DNA of 64,000 bases from Lunularia cruciata (Eukaryota > Streptophyta > Marchantiopsida > Lunulariales > Lunulariaceae): positions 2,857,001 through 2,921,000 of the forward strand of contig OX419756.1 of NCBI GenBank assembly GCA_948567375.1. The letters are read 5' to 3'. Position 1 is the first letter of the stretch; every line of letters begins with the position of its first letter. Position numbers and translations under genes: made by a program. A model generated the notes under the pieces. That model did not search any database and was not told where the DNA came from. It was given only the letters and a program-made list of their open reading frames with translations. Of this stretch, positions 47,501 through 56,929 are shown piece after piece.

Positions 47501-48833
47501 TCTGTGCTGGCTGTGATGCACCAGAGGTATCAGGTCCGCTGCCCTGAGTACACTCTCTCCTATGGTGAGGTCCACCACAAGTCCAACAAGCAACACCACC
47601 ACTCACTGGCTGCTGCTGCCCCAAAAATGAGGGTAAGGGTCTAACTCCACTAGGCCCTCCACTCGCTCCATAGGATCTGGGCTGTCCACCCTGTCCTCGA
47701 AAACCAACTGGGCGTGGTGCACTCTGCTGCACTCTAGAAGAAGTCACAACCGTGGATGAGGTCTCTCTACCAAATCCAGATGTCACCACTCTCTCCTCCA
47801 CCATGTTGAGCTCAATACGCTCAGCCAAACCAAAGACTACTGCCAAAGTGGGCGAAGTAGCCTGCAACAACGTAGCATCACGAACTCTACGTCGCAACTC
47901 CCTGTCCAGTATCCCATACCAAAACTGGACTGCCTGGGCCTCAGTAACTCCCTGAGTGAAACTGATCAGCCGCCTCATGCGAGTGTATGCCTCGCGTAGG
48001 CTCTCTCCAGCCTTCCGCTGGAACTCCTGCAAGCTCCTCAGCTTGTCAGTCCGCACTCCCTGGTAGTTCTGCCTCAAACATAGGAAGAACTCCACCATGG
48101 GGTTAAACCCCGATACCACACCACCTCCTGCAGCGGTACCTCCACTCGTAGTAGCACTATCTCCAGCTAGTGCACCTCCACTAGCTCCACCAACACTACT
48201 CGAGCTAGAACTCGTAGGTACAGCCGACCTACTCGTGGCCACCGAACCTGAAGTGATGGAGACATAGTGTGGAGACCAATACTGTCTCCATAACTCAATC
48301 TCCTCCAAATGAGCTCTCCTGAACTCATGGTAGTCGTCCATCGGTGGACCCTCCAAGTGCTGAAACAACCCCTTCCATGCCATGAAGGGTGTGAACAAAG
48401 TCGGGTTCCGCATCTGCTGCAGATCACACCAACTATCGAACTCCTGGATGAAGTCATCCAACTCAATGGTACCCACTGTACCAGAGTAACGCCTAGGGCC
48501 CATGGAGGCCCCATAAATCTCGTCCATGTCCCACAACAACGGTGCGGACACACCAAGTGCACTCTCAACTGAATCAGCTCCTGTGTCGAACTCCAACTCA
48601 GAGTCAATCTCCTCCCTCACTGGGACCTGAGATACAGGCTGATACCGAGCACCACTCCGAGTAAACCCACTGCGTACTGCAGGGCTAACTCCTCTGGAAT
48701 CTCCAAAGAACTCCGTCGTGACAAAGTAACCACACCAACAAACCCGAACCACCAATTGCAACAGCAAGTCGCAACCGCAAGTGCCCCACCAAGTGCCAAC
48801 ACCACCGCGTGCCAACACCAACCAAAACACCAC
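44535..48833 (-). CDS. Gag - zinc knuckles - protease - C5 DNA methyltransferase polyprotein
   Basis: The open frame has 1432 codons. The first codon is GTG just after a stop, and the first ATG is residue 103 (48527), which the old copy also keeps, so gag probably starts there. Gag spans about 103-345 (TIELDDFIQEFDSW; a retrotransposon-gag-like helical region 245-345). It is followed by a CCHC-like knuckle (Cys416/419, His423 or 424, Cys428) and a canonical CX2CX4HX4C knuckle (Cys447 to Cys460). A Gly/Arg-rich stretch follows (480-500). The protease has LLDSGAQP with catalytic Asp768. Residues 1004-1325 form a cytosine-C5 methyltransferase domain with all main motifs. A linker of about 105 residues with GLLGxHP repeats ends at the UAG. 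A methyltransferase between protease and RT is highly unusual for Ty3/gypsy. Confidence 0.9.
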   Translation of the reverse strand: MVFWLVLARGGVGTWWGTCGCDLLLQLVVRVCWCGYFVTTEFFGDSRGVSPAVRSGFTRSGARYQPVSQVPVREEIDSELEFDTGADSVESALGVSAPLLWDMDEIYGASMGPRRYSGTVGTIELDDFIQEFDSWCDLQQMRNPTLFTPFMAWKGLFQHLEGPPMDDYHEFRRAHLEEIELWRQYWSPHYVSITSGSVATSRSAVPTSSSSSSVGGASGGALAGDSATTSGGTAAGGGVVSGFNPMVEFFLCLRQNYQGVRTDKLRSLQEFQRKAGESLREAYTRMRRLISFTQGVTEAQAVQFWYGILDRELRRRVRDATLLQATSPTLAVVFGLAERIELNMVEERVVTSGFGRETSSTVVTSSRVQQSAPRPVGFRGQGGQPRSYGASGGPSGVRPLPSFLGQQQPVSGGVACWTCGGPHHRRECTQGSGPDTSGASQPAQRQCEHCHRFGHTSDRCFDLHPELRSGRAAMAGSRGAPVHGGRGGRGGGRGSTPSRGAVPALTSDIAMATRIEQLEQRLASMAIAHRRSDSGAEASTSYARDRDALDFMCGAAQVDAFAAVTRSAVRAPEPRGASVELDPQRGEVGRQVRLPQSFTLSEALQTTSMVPRRPSAGVVGGDGVPDGIPASQPPATTQTESSMMLGAAQLIMRHPLFSASDMFTLGVDPAPVFRLAATLCESRDGAVPTTRAEVVGSGADLFEEHGIRSATSGLWQAAAARLEELPARPAFERAQFTPGVVLLDNQRGIFRLVGPSGKVYTPQRVLLDSGAQPLMLGKAAVVGLELRKTDVERCPFQIQTSLGGGSTQYITRGELVVQVQPGHPTNSSVVRAQAIATIAESYDVLVGGAVLYHMGFSIDYWEETASYRPGWQSGEGRVCRLPVRFSSGSLGSLQSGTMAASVLAFSGAVTWPGDLLEGNAHAEDTPIPEEITRLWSTSGIVPSTLDVPLWSSEEALQQHADQLVQQAWSGAFVPSGDESEDEPPEAIALTPLDTTLIAWQYPVEGICLLELFGGISTGLAAVLQAGIRVQRYLYVERDETDRRVSLHHVAHLAYRYPELLPMSAVIGYQKALPGDISLLGAHDLERHGPVHLVISGWPCQGHTRAGRGLGLQDPCSGVFWEMLRILRHLQVHQSVSPAYLLENVPLMGDSCTRVVVSTHQVHSWMGPAVLLDAARVGSRAHRLRLWWTNLLPREVLQRSYDGIQRLDHILVDDILDAGRQSQTVVVADRSPMAVVNLVGQPRAAFPTLMSFPSSHAFREGGPGLVWDSQLQQLVEPNADERERAMGFRTGITAVPAVSEASRRQVLGQAMDLNCLTWIVSLGLAEQRRMRLIGITTQTLVSPVPIETIQAHAGGDGPSGHGILGTHPVATRESGLLGVHPGERGLLGLHPWSTWDAARGRMELAARVEGVFHTEVGTSSGREHDTIAPKGPV
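44859..45824 (-). other. Cytosine-C5 DNA methyltransferase domain
   Basis: It transfers methyl groups from S-adenosylmethionine to cytosine in DNA. Visible motifs in polyprotein numbering: motif I LELFGGISTGL (1009-1019, SAM binding); motif II YVERDE (1034-1039); motif IV SGWPCQG with the catalytic Cys1099 (codon 45537-45539); motif VI LENV (1141-1144); motif VIII RLRLWW (1182-1187); a variable target-recognition region (about 1190-1280); and a motif X-like end RRQVLGQAMDLNCLTWI (1302-1318). Order I to X is canonical, unlike the rearranged order of plant DRM enzymes. No break is seen, so it looks catalytically competent. The subfamily is uncertain. Confidence 0.9.
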
Positions 48834-49132
48834 CCACTAATGTAACTCTAACCGAGATAACTACACTAGGGGAAGGGCAACCTGTAACCTGCCATCATAA
48901 CACGCACTCTCACGGTCTGCAGGTCATCACTTCCTGCCTCACCGGAGAGAAACAAAGGTAGTCTGACTGGTCATCACTCCAGCCTCACCACCGAGAGCAC
49001 ACTAGAGCACCAACGCTCAAAAGTCAAGGCACCTCACACAAACGTGGTGCACAAACAGGAAGCAGAGAATGGAGGGGATCCAATCACAAGAAATCTAAAC
49101 GAAAACCCTCCATCTCATAACACAACACGGGA

Positions 49133-49147
49133 CTGACTCTGCCACCA
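49133..49147 (-). other. Possible primer-binding site
   Basis: The minus strand reads TGGTGGCAGAGTCAG. Ten of the first thirteen bases match TGGTATCAGAGCC, the usual complement of initiator-Met tRNA. The same site is at 53749-53735, and a degraded form is in the old copy near 37649. Its long distance from the end of the Q repeat argues for caution. Confidence 0.35.
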
Positions 49148-49420
49148 TTTGGCATTTGACATAAGAGTAGTTCGTATCTAAGTCCTAAGCTACCAGGATC
49201 ACCAAGAATGGGATCAAACTGCCTCTCCTAGCCAAAGCTACATGTGTATAGATAACAGTGGCACAGTCACTATGACAACAAGTGAGGGTGGACCAGTTGG
49301 CTAGGGCACCAGTCTAGGAACAAGAGATCTAGGGGTCAAACCCTGTTGCGCACAATCTAGCAAGAAAGGCAGATTTTGCCAACCAATGACCAAGATCTAC
49401 ACTAAACTAGCTAGCCTCAC

Positions 49421-49442
49421 GCCAGCAAGCTGGCTTGCTGGC
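49421..49442 (-). other. Palindrome in the leader (possible RNA hairpin or dimer site)
   Basis: GCCAGCAAGC and its reverse complement are separated by two bases. It is present identically at 54023-54044. In the old copy (37349-37370) one base differs in each arm, and the two changes preserve pairing (G-C to A-T). It may be a structured RNA element for dimerisation or packaging; this is inferred. Confidence 0.5.
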
Positions 49443-49626
49443 CCTTCTAGGCCTTCGTAGCCTCTCATAGCCCACAGCCCTATGCCTCGAAGCCTCTAAA
49501 CGCCCAAATGAGGCCTTTCTTGTTGCCACTTCGAACCTTCTCCAAATCTGCGAAACTCCTCCAAACTAGCAAAAGTTCTCCAAATCTGGCCAAACAGCGA
49601 AACTCCTCCAATTCTGGCCCAAAATC

Positions 49627-49670
49627 TGACGTAAAATCTGACGTAAAATCTGACGTAAAATCTGACGTAA
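49627..49670 (-). promoter_or_regulatory. Four TGACGTAA sites at 12-bp spacing
   Basis: TGACGTAA occurs at 49627, 49639, 49651 and 49663, each within AAAATCTGACGT units. TGACG/ACGT cores are bound by plant bZIP factors, including the TGA group. The array is intact in the tandem copy (54229-54272). In the old copy the CG has become CA (ACATCAGATTTT), consistent with methylation-driven decay. Confidence 0.55.
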
Positions 49671-50070
49671 ACCCTAAAGATGGATGTCCGCCAAATCCCC
49701 CGCTAACTTTCCACTCGAGCCAAATTGACAAAACGGGTTTTTCCAAATCACAATTTCATGAGAAGAGCTTTCCAACTCCACCTTCAATTTCACTTTCTGA
49801 GCCCAACTCGCAGCAAATTGGTCCTGCCTTCACCTCCTGAGCTCAAAATCACAACACTGCTCGAAAATTGCTCCTTCTTTGCTCAAAATTTGGCCAGCGC
49901 TTCCGCACACCGTCCGCCTAACTGCCAAATTTGCATCAACTACATGAGCTTCTGCACACTAGGGAAACACAAAACCTGAATCGAGCTACCACGATCCACC
50001 AAGCTTGGAGATACCACCAACACTCAACGTTCCTGCACCCGATTTCCCCCTGACTTCACTTCTCTGATGT

Positions 50071-50513
50071 AATCAGATTGCTTAACAATTCAACTCAACT
50101 CAACTCAACTCAGATCAGTACTTGATCTGTCACTCTATAAACTGCCAACAACTGGGCACTGATTACAGTCAAGCCACACCCACTCAAGCATAGAGAATCC
50201 AGGTGACGCTCGCCGGCCTTTGTCCACCATAGCCAGGAACTCGAAGGCTCAACATCAGAGAAGTGAGCTCTCTGGAGCTCACTTCGAAACTATACCCCCT
50301 GGACTCGAGCTAGCCCTGAAACCCTAACGGTCCCGCTGACGGCACACTCGACGGTGCAAAGTGACGGTGGGCCCCACCGTGAAGTCAGTACCCCGAACAC
50401 GAAATCTAACCGTCAGAAAGTAGTCCCTGAGAAACAGCTAGAATAACTCTAACTACCATCACTGGAACTCCAGTGTCCGAGCATCTAGATGCGGAACTAC
50501 AAATGGCGTGACA
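50071..50513 (-). repeat. Internal terminal repeat (segment Q only)
   Basis: Starts TGTCACGCCATTTGTAG at 50513 on the minus strand and ends with the AATCTGATT shared with the other copies. It lacks segment P. A deletion of about 10 bases (one of two GGTGCAAA-type repeats near 50356) distinguishes it from 54673-55124. It serves as the 5' terminal repeat of the complete element. Confidence 0.75.
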
Positions 50514-50777
50514 TTGCTCAATACAAGTGTAATTGGTAACTCCTTCAACCTACCTACTACTACTTTCCATAATCTATTAGTAGTTGAACTGATCCCATAC
50601 TCCTCAACCAAGTTATCTCTGCCATCAACCACCTTTTCTTTAGAGGCAAGAACCATGTCATTCCTACTCTCATAATGTGTGATAGCCAACCAAAACACTA
50701 GAGTTAGGTTAACTCTTAATGTAAACATGTCATTGGTTGAGAACAAAGAGGTGTGCATAATTAATTGAGCTATCTCT
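50514..50777 (-). pseudogene. Diverged gag-protease fragment at the junction of the two copies
   Basis: The frame reads AQLIMHTSLFSTNDMFTL, VEEYGISSTTNRLW and RLKELP, clearly homologous to residues 648-725 of the intact polyprotein but with many substitutions, mostly transitions on both strands. It is an older family member joined at 50777, within a shared CTACTGAAG, to the young copy at a non-equivalent position. This indicates template switching or recombination. Confidence 0.7.
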
Positions 50778-52208
50778 ACTGAAGCGTACTGGTAGGCGAC
50801 ATACCCGTCCCTCACCAGACTGCCAACCAGGTCTACAAGAGGCTGTCTCCTCCCAATAGTCAATACTGAAACCCATAGGGTATAACACTGCTCCCCCAAC
50901 TAGCACATCATAGGACTCAGCTATCGTCGCAATAGCCTGAGCTCTCACCACCGAGCTATCAGTCGGATGACCAGGCTGAACCTGGACAACAAGCTCTCCA
51001 CGTGTGATGTATTGTGTCGAACCACCACCAAGAGATGTCTGGATCTGAAATGGACACCTCTCCACATCGGTCTTCCGTAACTCCAGACCAACAACTACAG
51101 CCTTCCCCAACATAAGGGGCTGCGCACCAGAGTCTAACAAGACTCTCTGTGGTGTATAGACCTTCCCTGAAGGTCCTACCAAACGAAAGATCCCCCTCTG
51201 GTTATCCAATAGGACAACACCAGGTGTAAACCGCGCTCTCTCAAAGGCCGGTCTAGCTGGCAACTCCTCCAGTCTAGCCGCTGCTGCCTGCCATAAACCA
51301 CTGGTCGCTGAACGGATCCCATGCTCCTCAACCAAGTCAGCTCCACTACCAACCACCTCTGATCTAGTAGTAGGAACTGCACCATCCCTACTCTCACACA
51401 ACGTGGCAGCCAACCGGAACACTGGGGCTGGGTCCACTCCCAATGTAAACATGTCACTGGCTGAAAATAAAGGATGCCGCATAATCAGCTGAGCCGCCCC
51501 CAACATCATGCTAGACTCAATCTGTGTAGTAGCAGGTGGCTGACTAGCAGGTACTCCATCAAGTACTCCATCACCACCTACCACACCTGCATTGGGACGT
51601 CTAGGAACCATGGATGTCGTTTGCAATGCCTCAGATAACGTGAAAGATTGGGGAAGTCTGACCTGTCTCCCAACCTCTCCTCTCTGTGGGTCCAACTCCA
51701 CTGATGCTCCTCTAGGCTCTGGAGCACGTACTGCACTCCTAGTCACTGCTGCAGATGCATCCACCTGTGCTGCTCCGCACATGAAGTCCAAAGCATCTCT
51801 ATCACCAGCATATGAGGTGGAAGCCTCAGCACCCGAATCTGATCTCCTATGAGCAATAGCCATACTAGCCAATCTCTGCTCCAACTGCTCAATCCAAGTA
51901 GCCATAGCTGTGTCAGAAGTAAGGGCAGGTACTGCACCCCTACTAGGTGTAGATCCTCTACCACCACCTCTACCACCTCGTCCTCCATGAACTGGAGCTC
52001 CTCTACTACCTGCCATAGCAGCCCTACCACTCCGTAACTCCGGGTGTAGGTCAAAACACCGGTCACTAGTATGACCAAATCTATGGCAGTGCTCACACTG
52101 CCTCTGTGCTGGCTGTGATGCACCAGAGGTATCAGGTCCGCTGCCCTGAGTACACTCTCTCCTATGGTGAGGTCCACCACAAGTCCAACAAGCAACACCA
52201 CCACTCAC
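50778..52208 (-). pseudogene. Partial gag-protease copy (zinc knuckles to protease), no methyltransferase
   Basis: Nearly identical to residues 410-885 of the complete polyprotein: both zinc knuckles (CWTCGGPHHRREC and CEHCHRFGHTSDRC), the Gly/Arg-rich stretch, and the protease LLDSGAQP. It stops at the chimeric junction before the methyltransferase. It is in the same frame as the upstream gag piece, from which a TAG separates it. Confidence 0.85.
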
Positions 52209-52214
52209 TGGCTG

Positions 52215-53423
52215 CTACTGCCCCGAAAATGAGGGTAAGGGTCTAACTCCACTAGGCCCTCCACTCGCTCCATAGGATCTGGGCTGTCCACCCTGTCCTC
52301 GAAACCCAACTGGGCGTGGTGCACTCTGCTGCACTCTAGAAGAAGTCACAACCGTGGATGAGGTCTCTCTACCAAATCCAGATGTCACCACTCTCTCCTC
52401 CACCATGTTGAGCTCAATACGCTCAGCCAAACCAAAGACTACTGCCAAAGTGGGCGAAGTAGCCTGCAACAACGTAGCATCACGAACTCTACGTCGCAAC
52501 TCCCTGTCCAGTATCCCATACCAAAACTGGACTGCTTGGGCCTCAGTAACTCCCTGAGTGAAACTGATCAGCCGCCTCATGTGAGTGTATGCCTCGCGTA
52601 GGCTCTCTCCAGCCTTCCGCTGGAACTCCTGCAAGCTCCTCAGCTTGTCAGTCCGCACTCCCTGGTAGTTCTGCCTCAAACATAGGAAGAACTCAACCAT
52701 GGGGTTAAACCCCGGTACCACACCACCTCCTGCAGCGGTACCTCCACTCGTAGTAGCACTATCTCCAGCTAGTGCACCTCCACTAGCTCCACCAACACTA
52801 CTCGAGCTAGAACTCGTAGGTACAGCCGACCTACTCGTGGCCACCGAACCTGAAGTGATGGAGACATAGTGTGGAGACCAATACTGTCTCCATAACTCAA
52901 TCTCCTCCAAATGAGCTCTCCTGAACTCATGGTAGTCGTCCATCGGTGGACCCTCCAAGTGCTGAAACAACCCCTTCCATGCCATGAAGGGTGTGAACAA
53001 AGTCGGGTTCCGCATCTGCTGCAGATCACACCAACTATCGAACTCCTGGATGAAGTCATCCAACTCAATGGTACCCACTGTACCAGAGTAACGCCTAGGG
53101 CCTTTGGAGGCCCCATAAATCTCGTCCATGTCCCACAACAACGGTGCGGACACACCAAGTGCACTCTCAACTAAATCAGCTCCTGTGTCGAACTCCAACT
53201 CAGAGTCAATCTCCTCCCTCACTGGGACCTGAGATACAGGCTGATACCGAGCACCACTCCGAGTAAACCCACTGCGTACTGCAGGGCTAACTCCTCTGGA
53301 ATCTCCAAAGAACTCCGTCGTGACAAAGTAACCACACCAACAAACCCGAACCACCAACTGCAACAGCAAGTCGCAACCGCAAGTGCCCCACCAAGTGCCA
53401 ACACCACCGCGTGCCAACACCAA
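52215..53423 (-). pseudogene. Gag of the truncated tandem copy, ended by a nonsense TAG
   Basis: 402 codons equivalent to residues 5-406 of the complete frame, with very few differences. The first ATG (53129) is equivalent to Met103. It ends at a TAG at 52215-52217 where the complete copy has CAG, a C-to-T change in a CHG context. Gag sequence continues in frame after it. Confidence 0.85.
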
Positions 53424-54672
53424 CTAAAACGCCACCCACTAATGTAACTCTAACCGAGATAACTACACTAGGGGAAGGGCAACCTGTAACCTGCCATCAT
53501 AACACGCACTCTCACGGTCTGCAGGTCATCACTTCCTGCCTCACCGGAGAGAAACAAAGGTAGTCTGACTGGTCATCACTCCAGCCTCACCACCGAGAGC
53601 ACACCAGAGCACCAACGCTCAAAAGTCAAGGCACCTCACACAAACGTGGTGCACAAACAGGAAGCAGAGAATGGAGGGGATCCAATCACAAGAAATCTAA
53701 ACGAAAACCCTCCATCTCATAACACAACACGGGACTGACTCTGCCACCATTTGGCATTTGACATAAGAGTAGTTCGTATCTAAGTCCTAAGCTACCAGGA
53801 TCACCAAGAATGGGATCAAACTGCCTCTCCTAGCCAAAGCTACATGTGTATAGATAACAGTGGCACAGTCACTATGACAACAAGTGAGGGTGGACCAGTT
53901 GGCTAGGGCACCAGTCTAGGAACAAGAGATCTAGGGGTCAAACCCTGTTGCGCACAATCTAGCAAGAAAGGCAGATTTTGCCAACCAATGACCAAGATCT
54001 ACACTAAACTAGCTAGCCTCACGCCAGCAAGCTGGCTTGCTGGCCCTTCTAGGCCTTCGTAGCCTCTCATAGCCCACAGCCCTATGCCTCGAAGCCTCTA
54101 AACGCCCAAATGAGGCCTTTCTTGTTGCCACTTCGAACCTTCTCCAAATCTGCGAAACTCCTCCAAACTAGCAAAAGTTCTCCAAATCTGGCCAAACAGC
54201 GAAACTCCTCCAATTCTGGCCCAAAATCTGACGTAAAATCTGACGTAAAATCTGACGTAAAATCTGACGTAAACCCTAAAGATGGATGTCCGCCAAATCC
54301 CCCGCTAACTTTCCACTCGAGCCAAATTGACAAAACGGGTTTTTCCAAATCACAATTTCATGAGAAGAGCTTTCCAACTCCACCTTCAATTTCACTTTCT
54401 GAGCCCAACTCGCAGCAAATTGGTCCTGCCTTCACCTCCTGAGCTCAAAATCACAACACTGCTCGAAAATTGCTCCTTCTTTGCTCAAAATTTGGCCAGC
54501 GCTTCCGCACACCGTCCGCCTAACTGCCAAATTTGCATCAACTACATGAGCTTCTGCACACTAGGGAAACACAAAACCTGAATCGAGCTACCACGATCCA
54601 CCAAGCTTGGAGATACCACCAACACTCAACGTTCCTGCACCCGATTTCCCCCTGACTTCACTTCTCTGATGT
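53424..54672 (-). promoter_or_regulatory. Leader of the truncated tandem copy
   Basis: Almost identical to 48834-50070, including TGACGTAA at 54229, 54241, 54253 and 54265, the palindrome at 54023-54044 and the primer-site-like sequence at 53749-53735. No gene is supported in it. Confidence 0.6.
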
Positions 54673-55124
54673 AATCAGATTGCTTAACAATTCAACTCAA
54701 CTCAACTCAACTCAGATCAGTACTTGATCTGTCACTCTATAAACTGCCAACAACTGGGCACTGATTACAGTCAAGCCACACCCACTCAAGCATAGAGAAT
54801 CCAGGTGACGCTCGCCGGCCTTTGTCCACCATAGCCAGGAACTCGAAGGCTCAACATCAGAGAAGTGAGCTCTCTGGAGCTCACTTCGAAACTATACCCC
54901 CTGGACTCGAGCTAGCCCTGAAACCCTAACGGTCCCGCTGACGGCACACTCGACGGTGCAAACGGTGCAAAGTGACGGTGGGCCCCACCGTGAAGTCAGT
55001 ACCCCGAACACGAAATCTAACCGTCGGAAAGTAGTCCCTGAGAAATAGCTAGAATAACTCTAACTACCATCACTGGAACTCCAGTGTCCGAGCATCTAGA
55101 TGCGGAACTACAAATGGCGTGACA
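54673..55124 (-). repeat. Outer 5' terminal repeat (segment Q only)
   Basis: Starts TGTCACGCCATTTGTAG at 55124 on the minus strand, ends at AATCTGATTAC and passes into the leader. It lacks segment P. Beyond it lies ATTG, matching the left flank of the element. Confidence 0.75.
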
Positions 55125-56345
55125 ATTGATTGAATGCGGATGAGCCAGTTCTATTGTAGACCGGTTCAAAGGATTACCGGTGCAGGTACAGTATCTTAAA
55201 CCAAAACCATTAAGAGTCTGCATTACAATGCTTGTATGGACCCATTCGCTATCATGTGGTACTATATTCAATTATCTAGTTTGCTGTTGGTGAATGCCGC
55301 ATTCAACGGAATCATAAACACCAATATTCACTCGAACTTGAAGTTATTGTGTAGAACTGTTTAAACATGGAGACTCGGTGGGTGTTCAAACTAGAAATGT
55401 GCTCTAAAGTCCCATGTATTATTGAACTAGCTTCATAATTGAAAACTAAGAAATTCTACTAGTTTTTACTTGGGGTGAACCAGAACCACTCTGTAGCTAT
55501 CGTATGTATTCATCCCTACTCTCTATCTATATATCATTTGGTTTACTATGAGTAAATATTATATTCAGCTGATTTATATAGACCGGCATTGAGACAAGCT
55601 TAGTGAATATACTTTGAAATGTTTTGAACTTTGGGTGAATCGGCCTAAACCAAAACCATCTTTGTAGCACTCTCGTGAATCGATTTCCTACACTCAGTCT
55701 TTGTTTTGAAGCATCTGGTTTGCTGCTGGCGAATATTGCATTCAATTGAGTGGGAGAGACTAAGTTGGTTTAAACAAGAATTGTTTTGAAGGTATTCTTT
55801 CATCTTCACACAAGTGCCGACAAGTTAGTTTTTGAAGGAAGGTAAGAGTCAGTGAGGATTTATCTTTGAAGCAGGTTTCTTACAGGTAACCTTAGTGGGA
55901 ATCATATTATTGAATAACTTTTACTTTACATTGAGTATAGTACGGGAGTTAATTAAACCCGTGGCTTCGTCAGCTAGTTATATCTAATACTAACATGCTT
56001 CAAAGACCATGCTTCAAATCAATGTAATTGATGAACTCCGGTGACCATGTTACTCAAGAGGTTGTGATAAGTCTTGGAATTGACGTAGGTAATTAATTCA
56101 AATCCCATCCATTAAAGACGACCCAAATTCCTTATTGTTTGGAGCGTTATGTTGAACCCTAAAAGAACAAGATATTGGTCCCTAATCTTTTCACCTTCCC
56201 GAGAGTGTTTCAAGCAATTGGGCAGAAAGAATTACATGGAGGAAGAAGAGCACCACGGGGTATCATATGCGTTACCCAATCCTTTGTCAATGACTCTCTC
56301 ATTTGGACGGGTATTGTCTATTGGTTTCACTAGCTGGAAGCTACA
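55125..56345 (+). repeat. Right flank of the Ty3 insertion: duplicated segment and conserved fragment, copy 4
   Basis: 55125-55280 continues the host sequence interrupted at 40585 and matches 8387-8545. 55600-56000 matches 14226-14620. 56020-56345 is the fourth copy of the unidentified fragment (CFKQLGRKNYMEEEEHHG). Homology with the duplicated unit ends at about 56345. There is no intact gene. Confidence 0.55.
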
Positions 56346-56929
56346 CTAGGGGTTTCATAAATAGGTTTGACAAATGTCAACGGGATAAATAACAAATTTT
56401 GTAATAACGATAGTGAACAAATTTATAGTGAACTCTGTAACGATACGAGATTGTAATAATTGAACGCTCGATAATTTCAAATAAAGGACATATTATGTAA
56501 ATTATATTCATTTATAAAAATCAAATTATATGTTACGGATGTTTAGGAATGTCATAACTAAATAAATGATTTTCAGACAGAGTGACGTGTTTCCTCAAAA
56601 AAGTGGCCATGCGGTTGGTTGAGTCATATATGATTGTTGATTTGGTTTCCGTTTTCAAGATCCAAAATGGCCCCGCCCAACATTTCAAATTTATAAACTC
56701 AAATTCACCACCCTCTACAGCAAATGTGTGAGTTGTCGGGCAACTAACGGCAGTTTTGTAGTTTTCCATTGGTGTGGGAAATGATCAGTGCCACCGTGCC
56801 GCAACCAAAAAATTGATTAGAGGTCAACGATTTTGACGATTCTTATGCTAGGAATCACCTTGGTTTATTGTTATTTTAGGAATCACCTTGTTTTATTGTA
56901 AGAGATTTACTTTTGGATGTTGATCCAGG
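56346..56929. other. Non-repeated AT-rich stretch without a convincing gene
   Basis: The sequence after the end of the duplicated unit is new in this window. A minus-strand ATG frame of 78 codons (56769-56533) has no recognisable motif. A short direct repeat TTTTATTGTTATTTTAGGAATCACCTTG-type (TAGGAATCACCTTG at about 56850 and 56877) is present. Confidence 0.4.

Larger units (their letters stand above)
48834..50070 (-). promoter_or_regulatory. Leader (5' untranslated region) of the complete element
   Basis: About 1.2 kb between the terminal repeat and the gag frame, nearly identical to 53440-54672. It contains four TGACGTAA sites (49627-49670), a 22-bp palindrome (49421-49442) and a possible primer-binding site TGGTGGCAGAGTC (minus strand, 49147-49135), which agrees with most positions of the initiator-Met tRNA complement used by many plant elements. 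The distance of that site from the shared terminal repeat is unusually large. Short ORFs here, for example the TSDF-repeat frame, reflect the tandem motif and are not annotated as genes. Confidence 0.6.
40586..55124 (-). mobile_element. Composite Ty3/gypsy retrotransposon encoding a DNA methyltransferase and a PHD finger
   Basis: Read leftward, it contains a 5' terminal repeat (55124-54673), leader, truncated gag-protease copy (53423-50778), a diverged gag-protease fragment (50777-50514), a second terminal repeat (50513-50071), leader, the complete coding region (48833-41421) and the 3' terminal repeat (41144-40586). The whole is flanked by ATTG (40582-40585 and 55125-55128). The flanks join to give the uninterrupted sequence seen at about 8380-8398. 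The terminal repeats and the two leader/gag copies differ by only a few bases, so the insertion is recent. Its GC content and the absence of decay contrast sharply with the surrounding AT-rich repeats. Confidence 0.85.

Noticed and set aside
46003-48572. Several open frames of 60-146 codons on both strands inside the Ty3 polyprotein
   Set aside because: They are shadows of the long gag-protease-methyltransferase frame, which carries all the recognisable domains.
49480-49840. Small ORFs with TSDF or KSDV repeats in the Ty3 leader
   Set aside because: The repeats come from the four 12-bp TGACGTAA units. The frames are unlikely to be selected as protein.
50508-50520. Treating 40586-50513 as a separate insertion with its own ATTG duplication
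   Set aside because: ATTG can be read at 50513 only by sharing the last LTR base, and the true host flank is found after 55124, matching the empty site near 8380.
56533-56769. 78-codon minus-strand frame with a true ATG
   Set aside because: No domain, no neighbour evidence and no second copy; it could be chance in AT-rich DNA.
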